Source of the DNA: Ruania alkalisoli
GTDB lineage: Bacteria; Actinomycetota; Actinomycetes; Actinomycetales; Beutenbergiaceae
Assembly (NCBI RefSeq): GCF_014960965.1
Contig: NZ_CP063169.1
Coordinates: 2,389,581 to 2,453,580, forward strand
Reading direction: 5' to 3'
Length of the DNA: 64,000 nt
In this document: one piece after another, positions 27,044 to 36,425 of the stretch
Position numbering within the stretch: position 1 is the stretch's first letter
Layout: each line of letters starts with the position of its first letter
Translations under genes and position numbers: made by a program
Notes under the pieces: generated by a model
The model's database searches: none
Seen by the model: the letters and a program-made list of their open reading frames with translations, nothing else
What the model was told of the DNA's origin: nothing

Positions 27044-27829
27044 TCAGGTCGTCGATGCCTCGTCACCGTCCGGCCCGCCAGGCGCAGGCCACTGGCCACG
27101 TTCACGGAGCACCTCGCGCAGCACGTCGATGCGGTCCGAGACGATGCCGTCCACCCCGCGATCCAGCAGCGTCCTGATCGTCGCGGGGTCATCGATCGTC
27201 CACACGTGCACCTGCATGTGCTGGTGGTGTGCGCGGCGCACGAACGCCTCCGTGGCGATCTCGATGCCCCGCCAGCGCTTGGGTACCTGCAGCGCCACCG
27301 CACCGGCACGCGCGGCGGCCCGCGACCGCCCGAGCAGCATCGCCACCACCTCGCGCGGTGACGCCGACGTGGCCACCTCCGGTGCCAGCCGCCGCACCCG
27401 CCGCATCCGGGCATCGTTGAACGAGGCGACGACCACCCGGTTCTCCACGCCGTGTCGGCGCACGGCCTCGATCGCCGGCTCGACCACGTCATCGGACTTC
27501 ACGTCGAGATTGACCCACAGGTGCCCGAACTCCTCCAGCAGCTCAGCCAGGGTGGGGATCGACTCACCACCGCTCAGGGTCGCCGCGCGCAAGTCGGTCG
27601 CCGACAGCTCGGCCACCGCTCGTGTCTCTCCCGTGATCCGTCCCAGGTCCGGATCATGCACCACGAAAGGCACCCCGTCCCGACTGGCACGCACATCGGT
27701 CTCGATGTAGGTGTACCCCAGCTCGACAGCATTGCGCACCGCCGTCAGGGTGTTCTCGATACCGGCGTTCGCAGGCAGACCCGCCCCGCCCCGGTGGGCC
27801 AGGGCCAGCGGTCCTCCTGGGAGTCTCAT
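27044..27829 (-). CDS. Glycerophosphodiester phosphodiesterase
   Basis: 261 residues. Hydrolyses glycerophosphodiesters to glycerol-3-phosphate and an alcohol. TIM-barrel motifs: LALAHRGGAG at the N-terminus with the catalytic His, IENTLTAVRNAVELGYTYIETDVRAS and VHDPDLGRITG with the second His, and the C-terminal HVWTIDDPATIRTLLDRGVDGIVSD. There is no signal peptide, so it is the cytosolic UgpQ-like form. The ATG overlaps the stop of the peroxiredoxin gene (ATGA), so it is co-translated with that gene. Confidence 0.92.
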   Translation of the reverse strand: MRLPGGPLALAHRGGAGLPANAGIENTLTAVRNAVELGYTYIETDVRASRDGVPFVVHDPDLGRITGETRAVAELSATDLRAATLSGGESIPTLAELLEEFGHLWVNLDVKSDDVVEPAIEAVRRHGVENRVVVASFNDARMRRVRRLAPEVATSASPREVVAMLLGRSRAAARAGAVALQVPKRWRGIEIATEAFVRRAHHQHMQVHVWTIDDPATIRTLLDRGVDGIVSDRIDVLREVLRERGQWPAPGGPDGDEASTT

Positions 27830-28311
27830 GCCGCCGCCCACAGGGCTTGGACCGCACTCAGATAGTCCTCGACGCGGCGCGCCTGCCCACGCGGACTCGT
27901 GATGGTCCAGGCCAGGGTGCCCTCGCCGTCGATCAGCACGCTCACCCGATCCGCGGCTCCGTCGGTCTCGTTGAACGCGCCGTACGCCCTGGCGATCGAT
28001 CCGTGCGGCCAGAAGTCCGAGATCAGGGTGAACGGCAGCTCCTCCACCTCAGCCCACGCCCGCAGCACCATCATCGAGTCACAGGTCACCACCAGCAGCC
28101 GCGCACCATCTGCGGTGAGGTCCAGGTATGCATCCCGCAGCGCGGCCACCTCGCTGCCGCACACTCGTGTGAAGGCGAACGGGATGAAAACCAGCAGCAC
28201 CGGCGCACCGCGCAGCGCCTCCAGTGACACCGGGGTGCCGTGGGTGTCCGGGGCCGTGAATGCCGGTGCCGGGCAGCCCACGTGCAGACTGCTCCCGAGG
28301 GAGGTGGTCAC
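27826..28311 (-). CDS. AhpE-like peroxiredoxin
   Basis: 161 residues. Thiol peroxidase that reduces hydroperoxides. The peroxidatic Cys is in FIPFAFTRVCGSEV (about residue 51), with the Thr three positions before it as in the family. A second Cys is in VVTCDS. The layout resembles the mycobacterial one-cysteine AhpE, which can be recycled by mycothiol; mshA at 48 kb shows that this cell makes mycothiol. The GTG start overlaps the DUF3052 stop by 4 bases. Confidence 0.88.
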   Translation of the reverse strand: MTTSLGSSLHVGCPAPAFTAPDTHGTPVSLEALRGAPVLLVFIPFAFTRVCGSEVAALRDAYLDLTADGARLLVVTCDSMMVLRAWAEVEELPFTLISDFWPHGSIARAYGAFNETDGAADRVSVLIDGEGTLAWTITSPRGQARRVEDYLSAVQALWAAA

Positions 28312-28736
28312 CGACCCCGCCCACGGGTGGTGAGCCGGAAACCTGACCAGTTCTCCCCTGCCGAGATCGTGCTCGTCGAGTGCAAACCAGCAGTCCGCGC
28401 TGCCTCGTCGACCTCCGGTGGACGCACGTGCCCTGGACGTCCGGGCTTGGGAGTGAAGACCCAGATCAACCCGCCATCTTCAAGGGTCGTCATGGAGTCG
28501 GTCATCAGATCGGTGAGGTCGTGGACGTCACCGTCCTCCTCCCGCCACCACAAGATCGCGGCGTCGGTGACGTCATCGAAGTCCTCGTCCACGAGCTCCT
28601 GCCCGGTGACCTGCTCCAGCTCCGCGCGCAGTTCCTCGTCGACATCCGCGTCGTACCCGAACTCCTGGATGACCTGTCCTTGCTTCACCCCGAACCGGGA
28701 ACCCTGCTGGTCCTCGGTGCTCGCGGTCCCTGCCAC
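28308..28736 (-). CDS. DUF3052 protein
   Basis: 142 residues, acidic, soluble. The DUF3052 pattern is clear (FGVKQGQVIQEFGYD, DAAILWWREEDGDVHDLTDLMTDS, WVFTPKPGRPGHVRPPEVDEAARTAG). The function is unknown, but in actinobacteria the gene is regularly found divergent from aceE, as here. The GTG at 28736 has GAAGGAGAGG upstream; longer frames would run into the divergent promoter region. Confidence 0.88.
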   Translation of the reverse strand: MAGTASTEDQQGSRFGVKQGQVIQEFGYDADVDEELRAELEQVTGQELVDEDFDDVTDAAILWWREEDGDVHDLTDLMTDSMTTLEDGGLIWVFTPKPGRPGHVRPPEVDEAARTAGLHSTSTISAGENWSGFRLTTRGRGR

Positions 28737-28905
28737 GTTCGCCTCTCCTTCGCCGACCCCGCCCGGATGGCGGAGATATGAGACAACCGAACCGCACATG
28801 CACACCTGAGCGCAACCGAACGCTCCGCCACGGGGGATATCCGGTCCTGAGCCGACGCCCTCAGTACGGTGTCGGGGATGTCACACCTGCCGACGATGGC
28901 GTGCC

Positions 28906-28964
28906 CATGCCAAGGCATGACAATAGGATCGTCAGCGCAGTCCCTTGTGGTGTCCACACACCAC
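28906..28964 (+). promoter_or_regulatory. aceE promoter region with two inverted repeats
   Basis: TAGGAT (28924-28929) is a fair -10 box; no good -35 is visible. Just upstream is CATGCC-AA-GGCATG (28906-28919), a likely operator at the polymerase site. Just downstream is GTGGTGT-CCAC-ACACCAC (28947-28964), which would fold in the 5' leader of about 80 bases. Confidence 0.45.
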
Positions 28965-29016
28965 GCAAGGATGATCGCCGAGCGCCGTGACCCGGTGCGG
29001 AGAGAAGAGAAGAGTC

Positions 29017-31764
29017 GTGACCTCACGCAACGAAGCCGGACCTCTGATCAATGGCCTGCTCAGCCAGGTTCCGGACATCGACCCGGACGAGACCGGCGAG
29101 TGGCTCGAGTCCCTCGACGGCCTGATCGAGGCCCGGGGCGGCCCGCGGGCCCGGTACATCCTGCTGAACATGCTCAAGCATGCGCGCGAGCGTGACGTCG
29201 CCGTTCCCTCGGCGATCACCACGCCCTACGTCAACACCATTGGTGTGCACGACGAGCCGTACTTCCCCGGCGATGAGGCCGTCGAGCGTCGCTACCGCTC
29301 CTACCTGCGCTGGAACTCCGCGGTCATGGTGACGCGAGCACAGCGACCCGGGATCGCCGTCGGTGGCCACATCTCCTCCTACGCCTCGGTCTCCACGCTC
29401 TACGAGGTCGGGCTGAATCACTTCTTCCGTGGCAAGGACCACCCAGGCGGCGGCGACCAGATCTACTTCCAGGGCCATGCCGCGCCCGGGATGTACGCCC
29501 GCGCCTATCTCGAGGGACGTCTCACCGAGGATCAGCTCGATTCCTTCCGCCAGGAGCTCTCCCGGCCCGGTGGTGGTTTGCCCTCCTACCCGCACCCGCG
29601 GAACATGCCCGACTTCTGGGAGTTCCCCACGGTGTCGATGGGTCTGGGACCGGCGAGTGCCATCTACCAGGCCTGGGTCAACCGCTACATGCACTTCCGC
29701 GGCATCAAGGACACCTCCGAGCAGCGGGTGTGGGCCTTCCTCGGCGACGGCGAGATGGACGAGCCGGAGTCGCGCGGCATGCTGCAGCTGGCCGCGCAGC
29801 AGAACCTGGACAACCTGACCTTCGTGGTCAATTGCAACCTGCAGCGGCTCGACGGTCCGGTGCGCGGCAACGGCAAGATCATCCAGGAGCTCGAGGGCTT
29901 CTTCCGCGGCGCCGGCTGGAACGTCATCAAGGTCGTCTGGGGTCGCGAGTGGGACGCCCTGCTCGAAGCCGACAAGGACCGCGCGCTTGTCAACCTCATG
30001 AACAACACCCCGGACGGTGACTTCCAGACCTACCGGGCCGAGGACGGTGCGTTCATCCGTGAGCACTTCTTCGGGCGTGATCCGCGCACCAAGGCGCTCG
30101 TGGCGAATATGAGCGATGACGACATCTGGGCGATGAAGCGCGGTGGGCATGACTACCGCAAGCTGTTCGCCGCCTACAACGCCGCCGTCAACCACACCGG
30201 CGCTCCCACCGTGATCCTCGCGCACACGGTCAAGGGCTACGGCCTGGGCTCCTCCTTCGCGGGCCGCAACGCCACGCACCAGATGAAGAAGCTCAAGGAG
30301 AACGACCTGAAGGGCCTGCGGGACTCGCTGCGCCTGCCGATCTCCGATGAGGCCATCGAGGCCGACCCGTACCTGCCGCCCTATTACCACCCCGGCATGG
30401 ACGCCCCGGAGATCGAGTACATGATGGACCGGCGCAAGAAGCTGGGCGGATTCCTGCCCGAGCGTCGCTCCAAGTACACCGAGGTCACCCTCCCGGCAGA
30501 CAAGGCCTACCAGCGCCTGGCCAAGGGCTCCGGACAGCAGGAGGCAGCCACGACGATGGCGCTCGTGCAGCTGTTCAAGGAGCTGTTGCGGGACAAGGAG
30601 TTCGGCCATCGGATCGTGCCGATCATCCCGGATGAGGCGCGTACCTTCGGTCTGGACGCGATCTTCCCGAGCCTGAAGATCTTCAACACCAACGGCCAGA
30701 ACTACCTCTCGGTCGACCGCGAGCTGCTCCTGAGCTACAAGGAGGACGAGACTGGCGGTCTGCTGCACACCGGTATCAACGAAGCCGGTTCGGCGGCTGC
30801 CTTCCAGGCCGTCGGCACCTCCTACGCCACGCACGGCGAGCCGATGGTGCCGTTCTACTTCTACTACTCGATGTTCGGGTTCCAGCGCACCGGCGACCAG
30901 TTCTGGGCCGCCGGTGACCAGCTCACCCGTGGCTTCCTGATCGGTGCCACGGCCGGCCGGACCACGCTGACCGGTGAGGGCCTGCAGCACGCTGACGGGC
31001 ACTCCCCCGTGCTGGCCGCCACGAACACCGCGGTCGTCCAGTACGACCCGGCGTACGGATACGAGATCCGGCACATCGTCAAGGACGGCCTGCAGCGGAT
31101 GTACGGCACAGAGGATCCCCGCGATCCGAACGTCATCTACTACCTCACGGTGTACAACGAGCCGATGATCCAGCCCGCCGAGCCGGAGGACGTGGACGTC
31201 GAGGGCATCCTCAAGGGCATCCACCGCCTCGAGGCTCCCACCGACGGCGACGGTCCCGTCGTCCAGCTGCTCGCCTCGGGCGTCGCTGTGCCGTGGGCAC
31301 TTGAGGCGCGCCGGATCCTCGCTGAGGACTGGGGCGTGCGCGCAGCCGTGTGGTCGGTGACCAGCTGGGGCGAGCTGCGCAAGGACGGCTTGGCGGCCGA
31401 CCGCGAGGCGTTCGTCAACCCCTCAGGCGAGCAGCGCGAGGCGTACGTGACGGCGAAGCTCAAGGATGCCGGCGGCCCGTTCGTGGGCACCTCCGACTAC
31501 GACTTCCAGGTGCCGGACCTCATCCGCACCTGGGTGCCCGGTGACTACTGGACGCTCGGTGCGGACGGCTTCGGCTTCTCCGACACCCGTCCGGCCGTCC
31601 GCCGTCACTTCCTCATCGACACTCAGTCGATCGTCACCCGCGCCCTACAGGCGCTCGCACAGCGCGGTGAGGTGGACGCCGCTGCCCCGGCGCAGGCGGT
31701 GGAGAAGTACCAGCTGCTCGACGTCAACGCCGGCACCACCGGCACCGCAGGCGGAGACTCCTGA
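29017..31764 (+). CDS. aceE: Pyruvate dehydrogenase E1 component, homodimeric
   Basis: 915 residues, full length for the single-chain E1 that decarboxylates pyruvate with thiamine diphosphate and acetylates the lipoyl domain of E2. The ThDP motif [10 protein letters not shown]...NLTFVVNCN is clear near residues 245-280, as are [16 protein letters not shown] and the transketolase-like pyrimidine domain [21 protein letters not shown]. The GTG at 29017 is chosen over the GTG at 28987 because the purine run AGAGAAGAGAAGAG sits just before it and the product [15 protein letters not shown] has the family N-terminus. E2 and E3 genes are not adjacent. A strong hairpin follows the stop. Confidence 0.96.
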   Translation: MTSRNEAGPLINGLLSQVPDIDPDETGEWLESLDGLIEARGGPRARYILLNMLKHARERDVAVPSAITTPYVNTIGVHDEPYFPGDEAVERRYRSYLRWNSAVMVTRAQRPGIAVGGHISSYASVSTLYEVGLNHFFRGKDHPGGGDQIYFQGHAAPGMYARAYLEGRLTEDQLDSFRQELSRPGGGLPSYPHPRNMPDFWEFPTVSMGLGPASAIYQAWVNRYMHFRGIKDTSEQRVWAFLGDGEMDEPESRGMLQLAAQQNLDNLTFVVNCNLQRLDGPVRGNGKIIQELEGFFRGAGWNVIKVVWGREWDALLEADKDRALVNLMNNTPDGDFQTYRAEDGAFIREHFFGRDPRTKALVANMSDDDIWAMKRGGHDYRKLFAAYNAAVNHTGAPTVILAHTVKGYGLGSSFAGRNATHQMKKLKENDLKGLRDSLRLPISDEAIEADPYLPPYYHPGMDAPEIEYMMDRRKKLGGFLPERRSKYTEVTLPADKAYQRLAKGSGQQEAATTMALVQLFKELLRDKEFGHRIVPIIPDEARTFGLDAIFPSLKIFNTNGQNYLSVDRELLLSYKEDETGGLLHTGINEAGSAAAFQAVGTSYATHGEPMVPFYFYYSMFGFQRTGDQFWAAGDQLTRGFLIGATAGRTTLTGEGLQHADGHSPVLAATNTAVVQYDPAYGYEIRHIVKDGLQRMYGTEDPRDPNVIYYLTVYNEPMIQPAEPEDVDVEGILKGIHRLEAPTDGDGPVVQLLASGVAVPWALEARRILAEDWGVRAAVWSVTSWGELRKDGLAADREAFVNPSGEQREAYVTAKLKDAGGPFVGTSDYDFQVPDLIRTWVPGDYWTLGADGFGFSDTRPAVRRHFLIDTQSIVTRALQALAQRGEVDAAAPAQAVEKYQLLDVNAGTTGTAGGDS

Positions 31765-31789
31765 GGTCGCCTTTCCACAGCGCACCACC

Positions 31790-31833
31790 ACGACGGCGGA
31801 GCTCACCTGCATCATGGTGGGCTCCGCCGCCGT
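31790..31833 (+). terminator. Terminator after aceE
   Basis: Arms 31790-31802 and 31821-31833 (GCTCCGCCGCCGT) pair at 12 of 13 positions. The loop contains a further CACC/GGTG pairing. It starts 26 bases after the aceE stop and lies between convergent genes. Confidence 0.75.
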
Positions 31834-31864
31834 GTATGGAGCCTTGGCCGCAGACGGTGCGGGC

Positions 31865-32548
31865 TCAGTCCACCGTGCTCGCGTCGGATTCTGCCCGCGC
31901 CACGAAAGGCTCCAGCTCGGCAACGATGCGTGGCGTGTCGTGGTGAGTACTCAGCTCGGCCAGGTCCCGCAGGTGCCGGCGGGCATCGGTGACCCGAGCC
32001 GCTTCCAGCGCTGCTTCGACAATCTGGCGCCCCGCCTCGGGTGACTGCTCAGCCGGGGACCAGTGCCCGACACCCAGCCCGAGCGCCTCGGCGGGCAGAT
32101 GGGCAGCGCGGAGCATCTTGATTCCCTCGATGAGCGCCAGTCCGGACGTCTCCCGCTCGCAGGCTGCACCGAGCCGTCGCATGGCGCCCTCCTTGTCGTC
32201 CTCGAGGGACAGGCGCGCCAGTTCGATCAACGGGTACCAGCCCCGTGGGCGCCCCGCCAGTTCCTCCGCCAGGGCCCAGTGCGCCGTATCCGCCTCCCGG
32301 GAACTGGTCACCGGAGCGACATCAGCAGTCAGCGGGTCCGGATGCTCGACCTCGGCAGCACGCCGTCGCACGATCTCCGCGAGGGTGGAGAATGCCTCGA
32401 CGTCGTTCGGGTCCTCCTCGAGCCGCGCCCGCAGTCCCGCCTCGGCCTCCGCATCCGGTGGCGGCGGCGCCGATGTGACCCGCGCCTGCGCCTGGGGACG
32501 GCTCGGAGCAGGGCGGAAGACGTCTCGCAGGCGCTTGATCAAGGACAT
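31865..32548 (-). CDS. Conserved helical-repeat protein, function unknown
   Basis: 227 residues. The protein is almost entirely amphipathic helices arranged like tetratricopeptide repeats (LRARLEEDPNDVEAFSTLAEIVRRRA, WALAEELAGRPRGWYPLIELARLSL, ALGLGVGHWSPAEQSPEAGRQIVEAALEAAR), after a basic N-terminus MSLIKRLRDVFRPAP. It is probably a protein-interaction scaffold. TACGCT ends 6 bases before the ATG with no Shine-Dalgarno, matching the leaderless pattern seen at panB. Convergent with aceE, divergent from fasR. Confidence 0.75.
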   Translation of the reverse strand: MSLIKRLRDVFRPAPSRPQAQARVTSAPPPPDAEAEAGLRARLEEDPNDVEAFSTLAEIVRRRAAEVEHPDPLTADVAPVTSSREADTAHWALAEELAGRPRGWYPLIELARLSLEDDKEGAMRRLGAACERETSGLALIEGIKMLRAAHLPAEALGLGVGHWSPAEQSPEAGRQIVEAALEAARVTDARRHLRDLAELSTHHDTPRIVAELEPFVARAESDASTVD

Positions 32549-32628
32549 GCGTCCAGCGTATCCGAGCACCTCGTGGCCCACCCGCGCTCCCGTGACGGCT
32601 GTATCCGCCGCGTGGGCGGCATAGAGTT

Positions 32629-32667
32629 TTGTGGGATTCCCACAATCGCAGGGGGTACCCTCGGCGC
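32629..32667 (+). promoter_or_regulatory. fasR promoter with 17-base operator palindrome
   Basis: TTGTGGGATTCCCACAA (32629-32645) is a perfect palindrome around one central base. TACCCT (32656-32661) is a -10 box 6 bases before the ATG at 32668, so the message is probably leaderless, and the palindrome covers the -35 region. A related 17-mer precedes fabD. Confidence 0.6.
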
Positions 32668-33843
32668 ATGACGAGTGCGCGGGGTGACTCCTCGACCCCG
32701 GAGATGGTCCGCAGGCTGCGCGGCGGGACGGATCTGCTCACCGCTGCCGCCATGCGGCGTCTGGACGCCGAACTGCCCTGGTACCGGGCTCTACCTGCCG
32801 AGGATCGCTCGTGGATCGGGCTGGTCGCCCAATCCGGTATCGCCAGTTTCATCACCTGGTACGAGAATCCGGGCCGCGGTTCCTACAACGCCGCCGAGAT
32901 CTTCCGCGCCGCACCGCCCGAGCTGACTCGCTCCATCTCACTGCAGCACACCCTGCAGCTGGTCCGGATCGTCGTCGAGATCGTGGAAGGGCACACCGAG
33001 GAGCTGGCCGCCCCCGGTCAGCAGGCCGCGTTGCGGGAGGCGGTGCTGCTGTACTCGCGCGAGGTCGCCTTCTCCGCCGCCGAGGTCTACGCCCGCGCGG
33101 CCGAGAGCCGTGGCGCGTGGGACGCACGCCTGGAAGCGCTCGTCGTCGATTCGCTGCTGCGGGGCGATCCCGACGATTCGCTGCACTCGCGCGTGGCCGC
33201 GCTCGGCTGGGCCGGCCGTGGCAGCACACTGGTGATGGCGGGTACGGCGGAGGAGACGCTGGACGAGGTCGGTGCCGCCGAACTGCGCCGCGCCGCCCGG
33301 CGAACCGCTCAGGATGCGCTGGTGGGCATCCAAGGCAATCGCCTGGTGGTCGTGCTCGGCGGCGAGGGAAACCTGCGTGAGCAGGCGCACGCCCTGCTGG
33401 ACAGGTTCGGGCCGGGACCGGTCGTGATCGGCCCGGAGGTGCCCGAGCTTGCGGATGCGGGGCGTTCCGCACGCGCTGCCCTCTCGGCGCTGGACGCCGT
33501 CCGTGCCTGGCCGAGCGCCCCGCGCCCGGTACTCGCCGACGAGCTGTTGCCCGAGCGTGTCCTCACCGGCGACCGGGATGCCCGCCGCACATTGTTGGCC
33601 GAGGTGTACACGCCGTTGCAGGCCGTGGGCGGACCGTTGCTGCAGACCCTGAGCGTGTACCTGAACGAGGGGCGTTCACTGGAGGCGACCGCCCGTCAGC
33701 TGTACGTGCACCCGAACACCGTGCGCTACCGGTTGCGGCGGATCGCGACGGTCACCGGGTGGGACCCCGTCGATGCGCGGGAGGGATTCGTCCTGCAGAT
33801 CGCGATCGCCGTCGGCAAGCTCGCCGAGGGTGTGGCGCTATGA
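32668..33843 (+). CDS. fasR: PucR-type regulator of fatty acid synthesis
   Basis: 391 residues. The C-terminus holds the PucR helix-turn-helix (LSVYLNEGRSLEATARQLYVHPNTVRYRLRRIATVTG, about 320-360), preceded by a GGDEF-like degenerate central domain. This architecture directly before fabD-fabH-acpP-fabF is that of FasR, the regulator of this operon in Streptomyces. The ATG at 32668 gives the expected N-terminus. A 17-base palindrome lies at its own promoter and a related one lies before fabD, so autoregulation plus control of the operon is a reasonable inference. The gap to fabD is 97 bases. Confidence 0.88.
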   Translation: MTSARGDSSTPEMVRRLRGGTDLLTAAAMRRLDAELPWYRALPAEDRSWIGLVAQSGIASFITWYENPGRGSYNAAEIFRAAPPELTRSISLQHTLQLVRIVVEIVEGHTEELAAPGQQAALREAVLLYSREVAFSAAEVYARAAESRGAWDARLEALVVDSLLRGDPDDSLHSRVAALGWAGRGSTLVMAGTAEETLDEVGAAELRRAARRTAQDALVGIQGNRLVVVLGGEGNLREQAHALLDRFGPGPVVIGPEVPELADAGRSARAALSALDAVRAWPSAPRPVLADELLPERVLTGDRDARRTLLAEVYTPLQAVGGPLLQTLSVYLNEGRSLEATARQLYVHPNTVRYRLRRIATVTGWDPVDAREGFVLQIAIAVGKLAEGVAL

Positions 33844-33855
33844 CCAGCACCCGAT

Positions 33856-33872
33856 TTGTAGGATGTGCACAA
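33856..33872 (+). promoter_or_regulatory. Candidate FasR operator before fabD
   Basis: TTGTAGGATGTGCACAA matches the palindrome upstream of fasR (32629-32645) at 13 of 17 positions; the shared core is TTGT-GGAT---CACAA. It contains TAGGAT, a possible -10 box, and lies 68 bases before the fabD start in the only gap between fasR and fabD. Confidence 0.55.
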
Positions 33873-33940
33873 ACGCCCCGAAACAACCTGGTGCAATCCG
33901 TCGTGCCCGGATCACCACCGACGACGGAAAGGTGAGAACG

Positions 33941-34903
33941 GTGATCGCACTACTCAGTCCAGGACAAGGAGCGCAGGCTCCCGGCATGCTCGGCCCATGG
34001 CTCGAGGTGCCCGGCACGGACGACCTGCTCAGCGCCTGTGCCGAGGCCGCCGGGCTCGATCTGCGCACACTCGGCACCACCGCCGATGCGGAGACGATCA
34101 AGGACACGGCCGTGGCACAGCCGCTGATCGTGGCCGCCTCGCTGCTGAGCCTGCACGCCCTGCAGGCGGCGTTGGTCACCCGCGAGGCCTCGCTGGCCGG
34201 CACGTCCGACTGGGTGGACATCGCCGCCGGGCATTCAGTCGGCGAGTTCGCCGCTGCGGCCTCGGCCGGGGTCCTGACCCCCACCGACGCACTCCACCTC
34301 GTCGGCGTGCGCGGAGCAGCCATGGCCGAGGCGGCCGGACGCGCGGAGACCGGGATGAGCGCCGTCGTCGGTGGGCAGCCGGCGGAGGTGGAGGCGGCCC
34401 TGGCCGCCCACGATCTCGTCGGAGCGAACGTCAACGCCGGCGGGCAGGTGGTGGCAGCCGGACTGCTGACGGACCTGCGAGCACTCGAGGCCGACCCGCC
34501 GGCGCGAGCCCGGGTGATCCCGCTCGCGGTTGCCGGCGCCTTCCACACCTCCTACATGTCCCCCGCCGTCCAAGCGGTGCAGGCCGTCGCCGATGGCCTC
34601 TCCCCTGCCGACCCGGCCGTGCGACTGCTCAGCAACGCGGCCGGCAATACGATCACCTCGGGTGGGGAGGCGCTCGCCGGGCTCGTGGCGCAGATCTCTT
34701 CACCTGTGCGGTGGGACCTGTGCCAGGAGGCCATGCTGACGGCGGAGGTCACCGCCGCTGTCGAGCTCGCCCCGGCGGGAGTCCTCACCGGCCTGGCGCG
34801 CCGCAGCATGCGTGGGGTGGAGACCGTCGCGTTGAAGTCCCCCGACGACCTCGATGCCGCAGTCGACCTGATCATCCGCACCCGCTCCACGAGGGAGTCC
34901 TGA
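33941..34903 (+). CDS. fabD: Malonyl-CoA:ACP transacylase
   Basis: 320 residues. Loads malonyl units onto acyl carrier protein. The N-terminal LLSPGQGAQAPGM, the active-site Ser99 in AAGHSVGEFAA and the catalytic His202 in AGAFHTSYM are all present. The GTG at 33941 is chosen because GGAAAGG stands 8 bases upstream and the family begins here; the GTG 9 bases earlier is a weaker alternative. The stop overlaps the fabH start by one base (TGATG). Confidence 0.95.
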   Translation: MIALLSPGQGAQAPGMLGPWLEVPGTDDLLSACAEAAGLDLRTLGTTADAETIKDTAVAQPLIVAASLLSLHALQAALVTREASLAGTSDWVDIAAGHSVGEFAAAASAGVLTPTDALHLVGVRGAAMAEAAGRAETGMSAVVGGQPAEVEAALAAHDLVGANVNAGGQVVAAGLLTDLRALEADPPARARVIPLAVAGAFHTSYMSPAVQAVQAVADGLSPADPAVRLLSNAAGNTITSGGEALAGLVAQISSPVRWDLCQEAMLTAEVTAAVELAPAGVLTGLARRSMRGVETVALKSPDDLDAAVDLIIRTRSTRES

Positions 34904-35961
34904 TGTCCAAGCCCGCACTCGCCCAGCGCCCGACGGTCGCCGGCAGCCGCCTGCTCTCCGTCGGTGGGGTCCGCGGCGAGAACCTCGTCCCGAACGACGA
35001 CATCGTCGGCCCGATCAACTCCTCGGACGAGTGGATCCGCCAGCGCACGGGAATCCGCAGCCGGGCACGCGCGAACAGTGACACGACCGTCAAGGATCTG
35101 GCCGTCGGCGCCGCGCAGGACGTCCTGGCCAAGGCATCGCTGACCGGTAGCGATATCGGCGCGGTACTCGTCTCGACGGTGACACACTTCGAGCAGACAC
35201 CCTCGCTCGCGGCAATGGTGGCGGACGCGATCGGCGCCACCCCCGCGGCGGCGTACGACATCTCCGCCGCCTGCGCCGGCTACTGCTACGGCATCGCCCA
35301 GGCGGACGCGATGGTCCGATCCGGTGCCGCCGAGCATGTGCTCGTCATCGGCGTGGAGAAGATGAGCGACTTCATCGACCCCACCGACCGGTCCATCTCC
35401 TTCCTGCTCGGCGACGGTGCCGGTGCGGCGGTCGTCGGACCGTCGGACACTCCCGGGATCGCCCCCACCGTCTGGGGCAGTGACGGTGGACAGGCCGGCG
35501 CGATCTACCAGACGCATTCGTGGCTGGACTACCGGCGGGCCGAGCTCGGTGAGCCTGTCCCGACCGACACTCCGGAGCTAGCCGAGGAGGTCAGCCAGAT
35601 CACCTCCCCCACGCTGCGCCAGCAGGGCCCGACGGTGTTCAAATGGGTGATCTCGTCGATGCCGGAGATCGCCCGGCGCGCGGTCGCTGCGGCCGGGCTG
35701 GAGCTCTCCGACATCGATGTCTTCATCCCGCACCAGGCCAATATGCGTATCACCGACCAGCTGTTGAAGCTGATCGACTTCCGCGAGGACGTCGTGGTCG
35801 GCCGTGACATTGCCGACACCGGCAACACCTCTGCAGCGTCGGTACCGCTCGCCACCGAACGCCTCCTCCGCGAGGGGCAGGCCCACAGCGGCGACATCGC
35901 GCTCCAGATCGGCTTCGGGGCCGGCCTGGTCTACGCCGGGCAAGTCGTCATCCTCCCCTGA
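34903..35961 (+). CDS. fabH: 3-oxoacyl-ACP synthase III
   Basis: 352 residues. Starts fatty acid chains by condensing an acyl-CoA primer with malonyl-ACP. The catalytic triad is visible: Cys124 (SAACAGYCYG), His277 (FIPHQANMRI) and Asn308 (GNTSAAS). Actinobacterial FabH often prefers branched primers; isobutyryl-CoA metabolism is also suggested by icmF at 42 kb, but primer preference is not readable here. GAGGGAG precedes the ATG, which shares its A with the fabD stop. Confidence 0.96.
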   Translation: MSKPALAQRPTVAGSRLLSVGGVRGENLVPNDDIVGPINSSDEWIRQRTGIRSRARANSDTTVKDLAVGAAQDVLAKASLTGSDIGAVLVSTVTHFEQTPSLAAMVADAIGATPAAAYDISAACAGYCYGIAQADAMVRSGAAEHVLVIGVEKMSDFIDPTDRSISFLLGDGAGAAVVGPSDTPGIAPTVWGSDGGQAGAIYQTHSWLDYRRAELGEPVPTDTPELAEEVSQITSPTLRQQGPTVFKWVISSMPEIARRAVAAAGLELSDIDVFIPHQANMRITDQLLKLIDFREDVVVGRDIADTGNTSAASVPLATERLLREGQAHSGDIALQIGFGAGLVYAGQVVILP

Positions 35962-36078
35962 ACGCGCCTCACACCTGGCCCTGACCGACGAGGGCCCCCG
36001 CGCGCCGAATGGCGATGCGGGCTCACTGTCGGCAACACTGGACCCGACTCACGTCGAACACCAAGAAACGGAGAACCC

Positions 36079-36327
36079 ATGGCGAACAGCAACGAGGAGA
36101 TCCTCGCCGGTCTGGCGGAGATCGTGAACGAGGAAACCGGACTGGCTACGGACGCCGTCCAGGCGGACAAGTCGTTCACCGACGACCTCGACATCGACTC
36201 GCTGTCGATGATGACGATCGTCACCCTGGCCGAGGAGAAGTTCGAGGTCCGCATCCCGGACGAAGAGGTCAAGAACCTCACCACCGTGGGTGACGCGGTC
36301 GCGTTCATCGCCCAGGCCCAGGCCTGA
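36079..36327 (+). CDS. acpP: Acyl carrier protein
   Basis: 82 residues, acidic. Carries the growing acyl chain on a phosphopantetheine arm attached to Ser41 in DIDSLSMM. The start ATG is preceded by GAAACGGAGAA. It lies 117 bases after fabH and 98 before fabF; a strong hairpin follows it. Confidence 0.97.
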   Translation: MANSNEEILAGLAEIVNEETGLATDAVQADKSFTDDLDIDSLSMMTIVTLAEEKFEVRIPDEEVKNLTTVGDAVAFIAQAQA

Positions 36328-36351
36328 CGTTACGCGCCGCCCATCCGGCGC

Positions 36352-36388
36352 GGCCGGGCGCGTCACCTCACCGGTGACGCGCCCGGCC
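36352..36388 (+). terminator. Hairpin between acpP and fabF (attenuator-like)
   Basis: GGCCGGGCGCGTCACC (36352-36367) pairs perfectly with GGTGACGCGCCCGGCC (36373-36388) around a 5-base loop. A 16-base GC stem here probably stops part of the transcription, which would give more acyl carrier protein than synthase from the same promoter. Confidence 0.7.
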
Positions 36389-36425
36389 CGAACACTCACC
36401 CCAACTTTCCTGACGGAGACTAGCC

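Noticed and set aside
29023-31224. A 733-codon open frame on the minus strand across aceE
   Set aside because: It is a shadow of the biased third codon positions of aceE; no start context, low-complexity Val/Leu/Gly/Asp composition, and it covers a highly conserved gene on the other strand.
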